Both the position numbers and the translations under genes were made by a program. Shown here one piece after another: positions 50,801-62,997 of a DNA stretch of 64,000 nt. The first letter of the stretch is position 1. Each line of letters starts with the position of its first letter. The stretch is from Acanthosepion esculentum (taxonomy: Eukaryota > Mollusca > Cephalopoda > Sepiida > Sepiidae): assembly GCA_964036315.1 (NCBI GenBank), contig CAXIWW010000817.1, positions 5,429,501 to 5,493,500 on the forward strand, in the 5' to 3' direction. Below the pieces are notes generated by a model. The model made no database searches and was not told the origin of the DNA. It saw only the letters and a program-made list of their open reading frames with translations.

Positions 50801-53800
50801 CATGGCTGCTAGACGTAGTGTATCATCTTACACAAGACGCTCAGATATAGTCCGGAAGCCAACAGGTCAGAGGCCATGCTGCTGGACGTAGTCTAAAATC
50901 TTACATTAGACGCTCAAATATGGACCGGAAACCAACAGATCAGAGGCCATGCTGCTGGACGTAGTATATCTTTTTACATTAGACGCTCAAATATGCACCA
51001 GAAACCAAGAGATCTGAAACAGGGCTGCTGGACGTAGTGTATAATCTTACACAAGTCGCTCAAATATGGACCGGAAGCCAACAGGTCAGAGGCAATGCGG
51101 CTGGACGTAGTCTAAAATCTTACATTAGACGCTCAAATATGCACCAGAAACCAAGAGATCAGAATCATGGCTGCTGGACGTAGTGTATCATCCTACAAAA
51201 GACGCTCAAATATGGACCGGAAGCCAAGAGATCAGAGGCCATGCTGCTGGTCGTAGTCTAATATCTTACATTAGAGGCTCAAATATGGACCGGAAACCAA
51301 GAGATCAGAGGCCATGCTGCTGGACGTAGTTTATCTTTTACATCAGACGGTCAAATATGCACCAGAAACCAAGAGATCAGAAACAGGGCTGCTGGACGTA
51401 GTGTATCATCTTACACAAGACGCTCAAATATGGACCGGAAGCCAACAGGTCAGAGGCAATGCTGATGGACGTAGTCTAAAATCTTACATTAGACGCTCAA
51501 ATATGGACCGGAAACCAACAGATCAGAGGCCATGCTGCTGGACGTAGTTTATCTTTTTACATTAGAGGCTGAAATATCCACCAGGAGCCAACAGATCAGA
51601 ATCACGGCTGCTGGACGTAGTGTATCATCTTACAGAAGACGCTCAAATATGGACCGGAAGCCAACAGGTCAGAGGCCATGCTGCTAGACGTAGTCTAAAA
51701 TCTTACATTAGACGCTCAAATATGAACAGGAAACCAACAGATCAGAAACAGGGCTGCTGGACGTTGTGTATCATCTTACACAAGACGCTCAAATATGGAC
51801 CGGAAACCAAGAGTTCAGAGGCCATGCTGCTGGACGTAGTGTAATATCTTACATTAGACGCTCAAATATGGACCGGAAACCAACAGATCAGAGGCCATGC
51901 TGCAGGACGTAGTTTATCTTTTTACATTAGAGGCTCAAATATCCACAAGAAGACAACAGATCAGAATCACGGCTGCTGGACGTGGTGTATCATCTTACAC
52001 AAGACGCTCAAATATGGGCCGGAAGCCAACAGGTCAGAGGCCATGCTGCTGGTCGTAGTCTAAAATCTTACATTAGAGGCTCAAATATGGACCGGAAACA
52101 AACAGATCAGAGGCCATGCTGCTGGACGTAGTATATCTTTTTACATTAGACGCTCAAATATGCACAAGATACCAAGAGATCAGAAGCAGGGCTGCTGGAT
52201 GTAGTGTATCATCTTACACAAGACGCTCAAATATGGACATGAAGCCAACAGGTCAGAGGCAATGCGGCTCGACGTAGTCTAAAATCTTACATTAGATGCT
52301 CAAATATGGTCGGGAAACCAACAGATCAGAGTCCATGCTGCTGGCCGTAGTTTATCTTTTTACATTAGACGCTCAAATATGCACCAGAAACCAACAGATC
52401 AGAATCATGGCTGCTAGACGAAGTGTATCATCTTACACAAGACGCTCAGATATGGTCCGGAAGCCAACAGGTCAGAGGCCATGCTGCTGGATGTAGTATA
52501 TCTTTTTACATTAGACGATCAAATATGCACAAGAAACCAAGAGATCAGAAACAGTCTGCTGGTCGTAGTGTATCATCTTACACAAGAGGGTCAAATATGG
52601 ACCGGAAGCCAAGAGGTCAGAGTCCATGCTGCTGGTCGTAGTCTAAAATCTTACATTAGAGGCTCAAATATGGACCGGAAACCAAGAGATCAGAGGCCAT
52701 GCTGCTGGAAGTAGTCTAAAATCTTATATTAGACGCTCAATTATGGACCGGAAACCTACAGATCAGAGGCCATGCTGCTGGATGTAGTATATCTTTTTAC
52801 ATTAGACGCTCATATAGGCGCCAGAAACCAACAGATCAGAATCATGGCTGCTGGACGTAGTGTATCATCTTACACAAGAAGGTCAAATATGGACCGGAAG
52901 CCAACAGGTCAGAGGCCATGCTGCTGGTCGTAGTCTAAAATCTTACATTAGAGGCTCAAATATGGACCGGAAACCAACAGATCAGAGGCCATGCTTCTGG
53001 ACTTAGTATATCTTTTTACATTAGACGCTCAAATATGCACAAGATACCAAGAGATCAGAAGCAGGGCTGCTGGACGTAGTGTATCGTCTTACACAAGACG
53101 CTCAGATATAGTCCGGAAGCCAACAGGTCAGAGGCCATGCTGCTGGACGTAGTCTAATATCTTACATTAGACGCTCAAATATGGACCGGAAACCAACAGA
53201 TCAGAGGCCATGCTGCTGGACGTAGTATATCTTTACATTAGACGCTCAAATACGCACAAGATACCAAGAGATCAGAAACAGGGCTGTTGGACGTAGTGTA
53301 TCATCTTACACAAGACGCTCAAATATGGACCTGAAGCCAACAGGTCAGAAGCAATGCGGCTGGACGGAGTCTATAATCTTACATTGGACGCTCAAATATG
53401 GTCCGGAAACCAACAGATCAGAATCATGTCTGCTGGGCGTAGTGTATCATCTTACACAAGAGGGTCAAATATGGACCGGAAGCCAAGAGGTCAGAGTCCA
53501 TGCTGCTGGTCCTAGTCTAAAATCTTACATTAGAGGCTCAAATATGGACCGGAAACCAAGAGATCAGAGGCCATGCTGGTGGACGTAGTCTAAAATCTCA
53601 TATTAGACGCTCAAATATGGACCGGAAACCAACCGATCAGAGGCCATGCTGCTGGACGTAGTATATCTTTTTACATTAGACGCTCAAATATGCACAAGAT
53701 ACCAAGAGATCAGAAACAGGGCTGCTGGACGTAGTGTATCATCTTACACAAGACGCTCAAATATGGACCGGAAGCCAACAGTTCAGAGGCAATGCGGCTG

Positions 53801-53855
53801 AACGTAGTCTAAAATCTTACATTGGACGCTCAAATATGGTCCGGAAGCCAACAGA
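38816..53855 (+). repeat. SatD array 2, forward orientation (15 kb)
   Basis: About 206 units of 73 bp are present. The dominant order is a triplet of 219 bp. Type 1 has CAACAGATCAGAGG and ends TTTATCTTTTTACATTA. Type 2 has GCACCAGAAACCAAGAGATC and ends GTGTATCATCTTACACAA. Type 3 has GGAAGCCAACAGGTCAGAGG and ends GTCTAAAATCTTACATTA. Skipped monomers give local periods of 146 or 365 bp (for example 42296-42800). Longer-range markers recur at spacings near multiples of 73, such as CAATGCGGCTGGACG (about a dozen times between 40528 and 53789) and CTCAAATACGGACCGG near 41370, 46110, 47270 and 50620. Recurrent 77-codon frames reflect the 219 bp period and are not genes. Confidence 0.97.
39900..40490 (+). 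repeat. SatD marked block, copy at 39.9 kb
   Basis: The block has a distinctive set of variants: ATGCATCAGAAACAAGAG, CAGTATCATGG, GGTCAAATATTGACCGG and TATCGACCGGAAACATACAG. The same set in the same order lies at about 62371-62960 with a constant offset of 22471 bp. It lies in inverted form at 54.1-54.76 kb and 60.46-61.1 kb. The copy here is somewhat more diverged than the 60-63 kb group. Confidence 0.8.
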
Positions 53856-54110
53856 TCAGAGGTTTCCGGACAATATTTGAGCGTCCAATGTAAGATTTTA
53901 GACTACGTCCAGCCGCATTGCCTCTGACCTGTTGGCTTCAGGTCCATATTTGAGCGTCTTGTGTAAGATGATACACTACGTCCAGCAGCCCTGTTTCTGA
54001 TCTCTTGGCATTTTGTGCATATTTGAGCGTCTAATGTAAAGATATACTACGTCCAGCAGAATGGCCTCTGATCTGTTGGTTTCCGATCCGTATTTGAGCG
54101 TCTAATATAA
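53600..54110. repeat. SatD head-to-head inversion (palindrome centred near 53855)
   Basis: Left of the centre SatD is forward; right of it SatD is reverse. The inner arms pair with coordinates summing to 107710 (53821-53829 with 53881-53889, 53841 with 53869). They leave a spacer of only 17 bp at 53847-53863. Arms of roughly 250 bp share the ATTGGACGCTC and CAATGCGGC-type variants, with a few percent of differences. Some details of the right arm, such as the shortened TAATGTAAAGATATAC, fit the block at 53180-53410 better. The template may therefore have been that neighbouring copy. Confidence 0.85.
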
Positions 54111-54760
54111 GATTTTAGACTACGTGCAGCAGCATAGCCTCTGACCTGTTGGCTTCTGGTCCATATTTGAGAGTCTTTTGTAAGATGATACACTACGTCC
54201 AGCAGCCCTGTTTCTGATCTCTTGGTTTCTTGTGCATATTTGAGCGTCTAATGTAAAAAGATATACTACGTCCAGCAGCATGGCCTCTGATCTGTTGGTT
54301 TCCGGTCCATATTTGAGCGTCTAATATAAGATTTTAGACTACGTCCAGCAGAATGGCCTCTGACATGTATGTTTCCGGTCGATATTTTAGCGTCTTGTGT
54401 AAGATGATACACTACGTCCAGCAGCCATGATTCTGATCTGTTGGTTTCTGGTGCATATTTGAGCGTCTAATATAAAAAGATAAACTACGTCCAGCAGCAT
54501 GGCCTCTGATCTGATGGATTCCGGTCCATATTTGAGCGTCTAATGTAAGATTTTAGACTACGCCCAGCAGAGTGGCCTCTGACCTCTTGGCTTCCGGTCA
54601 ATATTTGTCCGTCTTGTGTGAGATGATACACTACGTCCAGCAGCCATGATACTGATCTCTTGTTTCTGATGCATATTTGAGCGTCTAATGTAAAAAGATA
54701 TACTACGTCCAGCAGCATGGCCTCTGATCTGTTGGTTTCCGGTCCATATTTGAGCGTCTA
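54110..54760 (-). repeat. SatD marked block, copy at 54.1 kb
   Basis: This block is repeated at about 60460-61110 with a constant offset of 6351 bp (GAGTCTTTTG at 54171 and 60522, CAGCCATGATACTG at 54641 and 60992). It contains ATGTATGTTTCCGGTCGATA and CTTGTTTCTGATGCATATT, the complements of the markers named for 39.9 kb. Confidence 0.85.
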
Positions 54761-56215
54761 ATATAAGATTTTAGACTACGACCAGCAGTATAGCCTCTGA
54801 CCTGCTGGCTTCCGGTCCCTATTTGAGCATTTTGTGTAAGATGATACACTACGTCCAGCAGCCCTGTTTCTGATCTCTTGGTTTCTGGTGCATATTTGAG
54901 CGTCTAATGTAAAAAGATAAAGTACGTCCAGCAGCATGGCCTCTGATCTGTTGGTTTCCGGTCCATATTTGAGCGTCTAATATAAGATTTTAGACTACGT
55001 CCAGGAGCATAGCCTCTGACCTGTTGGCTTCCGGTCCATATTTCAGCGTCTTGTGTAAGATGATACACTACGTCCAGCAGCCCTGTTTCTGATCTCTTGG
55101 TTTCTGGTGCATATTTGAGCGTCTAATGTAAAAGGATATACTAAGTCCAGAAGCATGGCCTCTGATCTGTTGGTTTCCGGTCTATATTTGAGCGTCTAAT
55201 GTAAGATTTTAGACTACGTCCAGCAGCATGGCCTCTGACCTGATGGCTTCCGGACCATATCTGATCGTCTTGTGTAAGATGATACACTACGTCTAGCAGC
55301 CCTGTTTCTGATCTCTTGGATTCTGGTGCATATTTGAGCGTCTAATATAAGATTTTAGACTACGTCCAGCAGCATAGCCTCTGACCTGTTGGCTTCCGGT
55401 CCATATTTGAGCGTCGTGTGTAAGATGATACACTACGTCGAGCAGCCCTGTTTTTGATCTCTTGGTTTCTGGTGCATATTTGAGCGTCTAATGTAAAAAG
55501 ATAAACTACGACCAGCAGCATGACTTCTGATCTGTTGGTTTCCGGTCCATATTTGACCGTCTAATGTAAGATTTTAGACTACGTCCAGCAGCATTGCCTC
55601 TGATCTGTAGGCTTCTGGACCATATCTGAGCGTCTTGTGTAAGATGATGCAATACGTCTAGCAGCCATGATTCTGATCTGTTGGTTTCTGGTGCATATTT
55701 GAGCGTCTAATGTAATAAGATAAACTACGACCAGCAGCAATGCCTCTGATCTGTTGGTTTCCGGTTCATATTTGAGCGTCTAATGTAAGATTTTAGACTA
55801 CGTCCAGCAGCATGGACTCTGACCTCTTGGCTTCCGGTTCATATTTGAGCGTCTTGTGTAAGATGTTACACTATGTCCAGCAGGCATGATTCTGATCTGT
55901 TGGTTTCTGGTGCATATTTGAGACTCTAATATAAGATCTTAGACTACGTCCAGCAGCATAGCCTCTGACCTGTTGGCTTCCGGTCCATATTTGAGCGTCT
56001 TGTGTAAGATGATACACTACGTCCAGCAGCCCTGTTTCTGATCTCTTGTTTTCTGGTGCATATTTGAGCGTCTAATGTAAAAAGATAAACTACGTCCAGC
56101 AGCATGGCCTCTGATTTGTTGGCTTCCGGTCCATATTTGAGCGTCTTGTGTAAGATGATACACTACGCCCAGCAGCCCTGTTTCTGATCTCTTGGTTTCT
56201 GGTGCATATTTGAGC

Positions 56216-57749
56216 GTCTAATGTAAAAAGATAAACTACGTCCAGCAGAATGGCCTGTGATCTGTTGGTTTCCGGTCCATATTTGAGAGTCTAATGTAAG
56301 ATTTTTGAATACGTCCAGCAGCATGGCCTCTGACCTGTTGGCTTCCGGACCATATCTGAGCGTCTTGTGTAAGATGATACACTACGTGTAGCAGCCATGA
56401 TTCTGATCTGTTGTTTTCTGTTGCATATTTGAGCGTCTAATGTAAAAAGATGAACTACGATCAGCAGCATGGCCTCTGATCTGTTGCTTTTCGGTCCATA
56501 TTTGAGCGTCTAATGTAAGATTTTAGACTACGTCCAGCAGAATGGCCTCTGACCTCTTGGCTTCCGGTCCATATTTGAGCGTCTTGTGTAAGATGATACA
56601 CTACGTCCAGCAGCCATGATTCTGATCTGTTGGTTTCTGGTGCATATTTGAGCGTCTAATGTAAAAAGATAAACTACGTCCAGCAGCATGGCCTCTGATC
56701 TGTTGGTTTCCGGACCATATTTGAGCGTCTAATATAAGATTTTAGACTACGTCCAGCAGCATAGCCTCTGACCTGTTGGCTTCCGGTCCATATTTGAGCA
56801 TTTTTGTGTAAGATGATACACTACGTCCAGCAGCACTGTTTCTGATCACTCGGTTTCTGGTGCATATTTGAGCGTCTAATGTAAAAAGATAAAGTACGTC
56901 CAGCATCATGGCCTCTGACCTGTTGGCTTCCGGACCATATCTGAGCGTCTTGTGTAAGTTGATACACTACGTCTAGCAGCCATGATTCTGATCTGTTGGT
57001 TTCTGTTGCATATTTGAGCGTCTAATGTTAAAAGATAAACTATGACCAGCAGCATGGCCTCTGATCTGTTGGTTTCCGGTCCATATTTGAGCGTCTTGTG
57101 TAAGATGATACACTACTTCCATCAGCTCTGTTTCTGATCTCTTGGTTTCTGGTGCATATTTGAGCGTCTAATGTAAAAAGATAAACTACGTCCAGGAGCA
57201 TGGCCTCTGATCTGTTGGTTTCCGGTCCATATTTGAGAACCTAATGTAAGATATTAGACTACGTCCAGCAGCATGGCCTCTGACCTGTTGGCTTCCGGAC
57301 CATATCTGAGCGTCTTGTGTAAGATGATACACTACGTCTAGCAGCCATGTTTCTGATCTGTTGGTTTCTGGTGCATATTTGAGCGTCTAATGTAAAAAGA
57401 TAAACTACGTCCAGCAGCATGGCCTCTGATCTGTTGGTTTCCGGTCCATATTTGAGCGTCTAATGTAAGATTTTAGACTACGTCCAGCAGCATGTCCTCT
57501 GACCTGTTGGCTTCCGGTCCATATTTGAGCGTATTGTGTAAGATGATACACTACGTCCAGCAGCCCTGTTTCTGATCTCTTGGTTTCTGGTGCATATTTG
57601 AGCGTCTAATGTAAAAAGATATACTACGTCCAGCAGCATGGCCTCTGATCTGTTGGTTTCCGGTCTATATTTGATCGTCTGATATAAGATTTTAGACTAC
57701 GTCCAGCAGCATAGCCTCTGACCTGTTGGCTTCCGGTCCATATTTGAGC
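56216..57749 (-). repeat. SatD 1534 bp tandem duplication, copy 1
   Basis: All landmarks in this block recur exactly 1534 bp later (21 monomers of 73 bp are 1533). Examples are TGATCTGTTGTTTTCTGTTG at 56404 and TATTTGATCGTCTGATATAAG at about 57667. The only differences noticed were GAGAGT/GAGCGT near 56286 and TAAGATATTAG/TAAGAAATTAG near 57252. Confidence 0.92.
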
Positions 57750-59283
57750 GTCTAATGTAAAAAGATAAACTACGTCCAGCAGAATGGCCTGTGATCTGTT
57801 GGTTTCCGGTCCATATTTGAGCGTCTAATGTAAGATTTTTGAATACGTCCAGCAGCATGGCCTCTGACCTGTTGGCTTCCGGACCATATCTGAGCGTCTT
57901 GTGTAAGATGATACACTACGTGTAGCAGCCATGATTCTGATCTGTTGTTTTCTGTTGCATATTTGAGCGTCTAATGTAAAAAGATGAACTACGATCAGCA
58001 GCATGGCCTCTGATCTGTTGCTTTTCGGTCCATATTTGAGCGTCTAATGTAAGATTTTAGACTACGTCCAGCAGAATGGCCTCTGACCTCTTGGCTTCCG
58101 GTCCATATTTGAGCGTCTTGTGTAAGATGATACACTACGTCCAGCAGCCATGATTCTGATCTGTTGGTTTCTGGTGCATATTTGAGCGTCTAATGTAAAA
58201 AGATAAACTACGTCCAGCAGCATGGCCTCTGATCTGTTGGTTTCCGGACCATATTTGAGCGTCTAATATAAGATTTTAGACTACGTCCAGCAGCATAGCC
58301 TCTGACCTGTTGGCTTCCGGTCCATATTTGAGCATTTTTGTGTAAGATGATACACTACGTCCAGCAGCACTGTTTCTGATCACTCGGTTTCTGGTGCATA
58401 TTTGAGCGTCTAATGTAAAAAGATAAAGTACGTCCAGCATCATGGCCTCTGACCTGTTGGCTTCCGGACCATATCTGAGCGTCTTGTGTAAGTTGATACA
58501 CTACGTCTAGCAGCCATGATTCTGATCTGTTGGTTTCTGTTGCATATTTGAGCGTCTAATGTTAAAAGATAAACTATGACCAGCAGCATGGCCTCTGATC
58601 TGTTGGTTTCCGGTCCATATTTGAGCGTCTTGTGTAAGATGATACACTACTTCCATCAGCTCTGTTTCTGATCTCTTGGTTTCTGGTGCATATTTGAGCG
58701 TCTAATGTAAAAAGATAAACTACGTCCAGGAGCATGGCCTCTGATCTGTTGGTTTCCGGTCCATATTTGAGAACCTAATGTAAGAAATTAGACTACGTCC
58801 AGCAGCATGGCCTCTGACCTGTTGGCTTCCGGACCATATCTGAGCGTCTTGTGTAAGATGATACACTACGTCTAGCAGCCATGTTTCTGATCTGTTGGTT
58901 TCTGGTGCATATTTGAGCGTCTAATGTAAAAAGATAAACTACGTCCAGCAGCATGGCCTCTGATCTGTTGGTTTCCGGTCCATATTTGAGCGTCTAATGT
59001 AAGATTTTAGACTACGTCCAGCAGCATGTCCTCTGACCTGTTGGCTTCCGGTCCATATTTGAGCGTATTGTGTAAGATGATACACTACGTCCAGCAGCCC
59101 TGTTTCTGATCTCTTGGTTTCTGGTGCATATTTGAGCGTCTAATGTAAAAAGATATACTACGTCCAGCAGCATGGCCTCTGATCTGTTGGTTTCCGGTCT
59201 ATATTTGATCGTCTGATATAAGATTTTAGACTACGTCCAGCAGCATAGCCTCTGACCTGTTGGCTTCCGGTCCATATTTGAGC
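57750..59283 (-). repeat. SatD 1534 bp tandem duplication, copy 2
   Basis: This is the near-identical second copy of 56216-57749. After 59283 the sequence continues as GAGCGTCTTGTGTAAG, where copy 1 ran into copy 2 with GAGCGTCTAATGTAAA. The exchange thus took place within the shared CATATTTGAGCGTCT. Confidence 0.92.
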
Positions 59284-60099
59284 GTCTTGTGTAAGATGAT
59301 ACACTACTTCCATCAGCTCTGTTTCTGATCTCTTGGTTTCTGGTGCATATTTGAGCGTCTAATGTAAAAAGATAAACAACGTCCAGCAGCATGGCCTCTG
59401 ATCTGTTGGATTCCGGTCCATATTTGAGCGTCTAATGTAAGATTATAGACTACGTCCAGCAGCATGGCCTCTTACCTGTTGGCTTCCGGTTCATATTTGA
59501 ACGTCTTGTGTAAGATGATACACTATGTCCAGCAGCCATGATTCTGATCTGTTGGTTTCTGGTGCATATTTGAGAATCTAATATAAGATTTTAGACTACG
59601 TCCAGCAGCATAACCTCTGACCTGTTGGCTTCCGGTCCATATTTGAGCGTCTTGTGTAAGATGATACACTACGTCCAGCAGCCCTGTTTCTGATCTCTTG
59701 GTTTCTGTTGCATATTTGAGCGTCTAATGTAAAAAGATAATCTACGTCCCGCAGCATGGCCTCTCATCTGTTGGTTTCCGGTCAATATTTGAGCGTCTAA
59801 TATAAGATTTTAGACTACATCCAGCAGCATGGCCTCTGACCTGTTGGCTTCCGGTCCATATTTTAGCGTCTTGTGTAAGATGATACACTACGTCCAGCAG
59901 CCCTGTTTCTGATCTCTTGGTTTCTGGTGCATATTTGAGCGTCTAATGTAAAAAGATAAACTACGTCCAGCAGCATGGCCTTTCATCTGTTGGTTTCCGG
60001 CCCATATTTGAGCGTCTAATGTAAGATTTTAGACTACGTCCAGCAGCATGGCCTCTGAACTCTTGGTTTCCGGTCCGTATTTGAGCGTCTTGTGTATAT

Positions 60100-60950
60100 G
60101 ATACACAACGTCCAGCAGCCCTGTTTCTGATCTCTTGGTTTCTGGTGCATATTTGACCGTCTAATGTAAACGATAAACTACGCCCAGCAGCATGGCCTCT
60201 GATCTGTTGGTTTCCGGTCCATATTTGAGCGTCTAATGTAAGATTTTAGACTACGCCTAGCAGCATGGTCTCTGAGCTGTTGGCTTCAGGTCCATATTTG
60301 AGCGTCTTGTGTAAGATGATACACTACGTCCAGCAGCCCTGTTTCTGATCGCTTGGTTTCTGGTGCATATTTGAGCGTCTAATATTAAAAAGATATACTA
60401 CGTCCAGCAGCATGGCCTCTGATCTGTTGGTTTCCGGTCCATATTTGAGCGTCTAATATAAGATTTTAGACTACGTGCAGCAGCATAGCCTCTGACCTGT
60501 TGGCTTCCGGTCCATATTTGAGAGTCTTTTGTAAGATGATACACTACGTCCAGCAGCCCTGTTTCTGATCTCTTGGTTTCTTGTGCATATTTGAGCGTCT
60601 AATGTAAAAAGATATACTCCGTCCAGCAGCATGGCCTCTGATCTGTTGTTTTCCGGTCCATATTTGAGCGTCTAATATAAGATTTTAGACTACGTCCAGC
60701 AGCATGGCCTCTGACCTGTATGTTTCCGGTCGATATTTTAGCGTCTTGTGTAAGATGATACACTACGTGCAGCAGCCATGATTCTGATCTGTTGGTTTCT
60801 GGTGCATATTTGAGCGTCTAATATAAAAAGATAAACTACGACCAGCAGCATGGCCTCTGATCTGTTGGATTCAGGTCCATATTTGAGCGTCTAATGTAAG
60901 ATTTTAGAGTACGCCCAGCAGCATGGCCTCTGACTTCTTGGCTTCCGGTC
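60100..60950 (-). repeat. SatD large inverted repeat, left arm
   Basis: This arm pairs with 61516-62366 in reverse complement with coordinates summing to 122466. Confirmed points are 60941-60950 with 61516-61525 and the private two-base insertion AATATTAAAA at 60381 with its partner ending at 62085. Many private variants (GATCGCTTGG, CGCCTAGCAG, GAGCTGTTGG, AAACGATAAAC) are shared by both arms. Divergence is very low. Confidence 0.92.
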
Positions 60951-61515
60951 AATATTTGAGCGTCTTGTGTAAGATGATACACTACGTCCAGCAGCCATGA
61001 TACTGATCTCTTGTTTCTGATGCATATTTGAGCGTCTAATGTAAAAAGATAAACTATGTCCAGCAGCATTGCCTCTGATCTGTTGGATTCCGGTCCATAT
61101 TTCAGCGTCTTGTGTAAGATGATACACTACGTCCAGCAGCCCTGTTTCTGATCTCTTGGTTTCTGGTGCATATTTGAGCGTCTAATGTAAAAAGATATAC
61201 TAAGTCCAGAAGCATGGCCTCTGATCTGTTGGTTTCCGGTCCATATTTGAGCGTCTAATGTAAGATTTTAGACTACGTCCAGCAGCATGTCCTCTGACCT
61301 GTTGGCTTCCGGTCCATATTTGAGCGTCTTGTGTAAGATGATACACTACGCCCAGCAGCACTGTTTCTCATCACTTGGTTTCTGGTGCATATTTGAGCGT
61401 CTAATGTAAAAAGATAAACTACGTCCAGCAGAATGGCCTGTGATCTGTTGGTTTCCGGTCCATATTTGAGCGTCTAATGTAAGATATTAGACTACGTCGA
61501 GCAGCATGGCCTCTT

Positions 61516-62366
61516 GACCGGAAGCCAAGAAGTCAGAGGCCATGCTGCTGGGCGTACTCTAAAATCTTACATTAGACGCTCAAATATGGACCGGAATCCA
61601 ACAGATCAGAGGCCATGCTGCTGGTCGTAGTTTATCTTTTTATATTAGACGCTCAAATATGCACCAGAAACCAACAGATCAGAATCATGGCTGCTGCACG
61701 TAGTGTATCATCTTACACAAGACGCTAAAATATCGACCGGAAACATACAGGTCAGAGGCCATGCTGCTGGACGTAGTCTAAAATCTTATATTAGACGCTC
61801 AAATATGGACCGGAAAACAACAGATCAGAGGCCATGCTGCTGGACGGAGTATATCTTTTTACATTAGACGCTCAAATATGCACAAGAAACCAAGAGATCA
61901 GAAACAGGGCTGCTGGACGTAGTGTATCATCTTACAAAAGACTCTCAAATATGGACCGGAAGCCAACAGGTCAGAGGCTATGCTGCTGCACGTAGTCTAA
62001 AATCTTATATTAGACGCTCAAATATGGACCGGAAACCAACAGATCAGAGGCCATGCTGCTGGACGTAGTATATCTTTTTAATATTAGACGCTCAAATATG
62101 CACCAGAAACCAAGCGATCAGAAACAGGGCTGCTGGACGTAGTGTATCATCTTACACAAGACGCTCAAATATGGACCTGAAGCCAACAGCTCAGAGGCCA
62201 TGCTGCTAGGCGTAGTCTAAAATCTTACATTAGACGCTCAAATATGGACCGGAAACCAACAGATCAGAGGCCATGCTGCTGGGCGTAGTTTATCGTTTAC
62301 ATTAGACGGTCAAATATGCACCAGAAACCAAGAGATCAGAAACAGGGCTGCTGGACGTAGTGTATC
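61516..62366 (+). repeat. SatD large inverted repeat, right arm
   Basis: This is the reverse-complement partner of 60100-60950, with about 565 bp between the arms (60951-61515). The match stops at about 62366. There the left arm has the CGTTGTGTATCATATAC variant and this arm returns to the common form. Confidence 0.92.
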
Positions 62367-62997
62367 ATCTTACATTGGACGCTCAAATATGGACCGGAAG
62401 CCAAGAGGTCAGAGGCAATGCTGCTGGACATAGTTTATCTTTTTACATTAGACGCTCAAATATGCATCAGAAACAAGAGATCAGTATCATGGCTGCTGGA
62501 CGTAGTGTATCATCTTACACAAGACGGTCAAATATTGACCGGAAGCCAAGAGGTCAGAGGCCATGCTGCTGGGCGTACTCTAAAATCTTACATTAGACGC
62601 TCAAATATGGACCGGAATCCAACAGATCAGAGGCCATGCTGCTGGTCGTAGTTTATCTTTTTATATTAGACGCTCAAATATGCACCAGAAACCAACAGAT
62701 CGGAATCATGGCTGCTGCACGTAGTGTATCATCTTACACAAGACGCTAAAATATCGACCGGAAACATACAGGTCAGAGGCCATGCTGCTGGACGTAGTCT
62801 AAAATCTTATATTAGACGCTCAAATATGGACCGGAAACCAACAGATCAGAGGCCATGCTGCTGGACGGAGTATATCTTTTTACATTAGACGCTCAAATAT
62901 GCACAAGAAACCAAGAGATCAGAAACAGGGCTGCTGGACGTAGTGTATCATCTTACAAAAGACTCTCAAATATGGACCGGAAGCCAACAGGTCAGAG
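62360..62997 (+). repeat. SatD marked block, second inverted copy
   Basis: This block matches 60490-61127 in reverse complement (coordinates sum to 123487). It matches 61516-61976 directly with an offset of 1021 bp. It includes sequence that lies in the spacer of the first inverted repeat (ATGCATCAGAAACAAGAG at 62462), so it was not simply copied from the right arm. It extends further than the first copy on that side. Confidence 0.9.

Larger units (their letters stand above)
53856..61513 (-). repeat. SatD array 3, reverse orientation
   Basis: About 105 units of 73 bp are read on the minus strand with the same three monomer types and triplet order as the forward array. The array is bounded by two inversion points, at about 53855 and about 61513. 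It contains the 1534 bp tandem duplication and two copies of the marked block. No foreign insertion was seen in it. Confidence 0.97.

Noticed and set aside
62418..62651. Recurring 77-codon frame beginning MLLD in SatD
   Set aside because: It appears at many places in all SatD arrays because the triplet is 219 bp (73 codons). It starts and stops in the same GCTGCTGG/GTAGT words each time.
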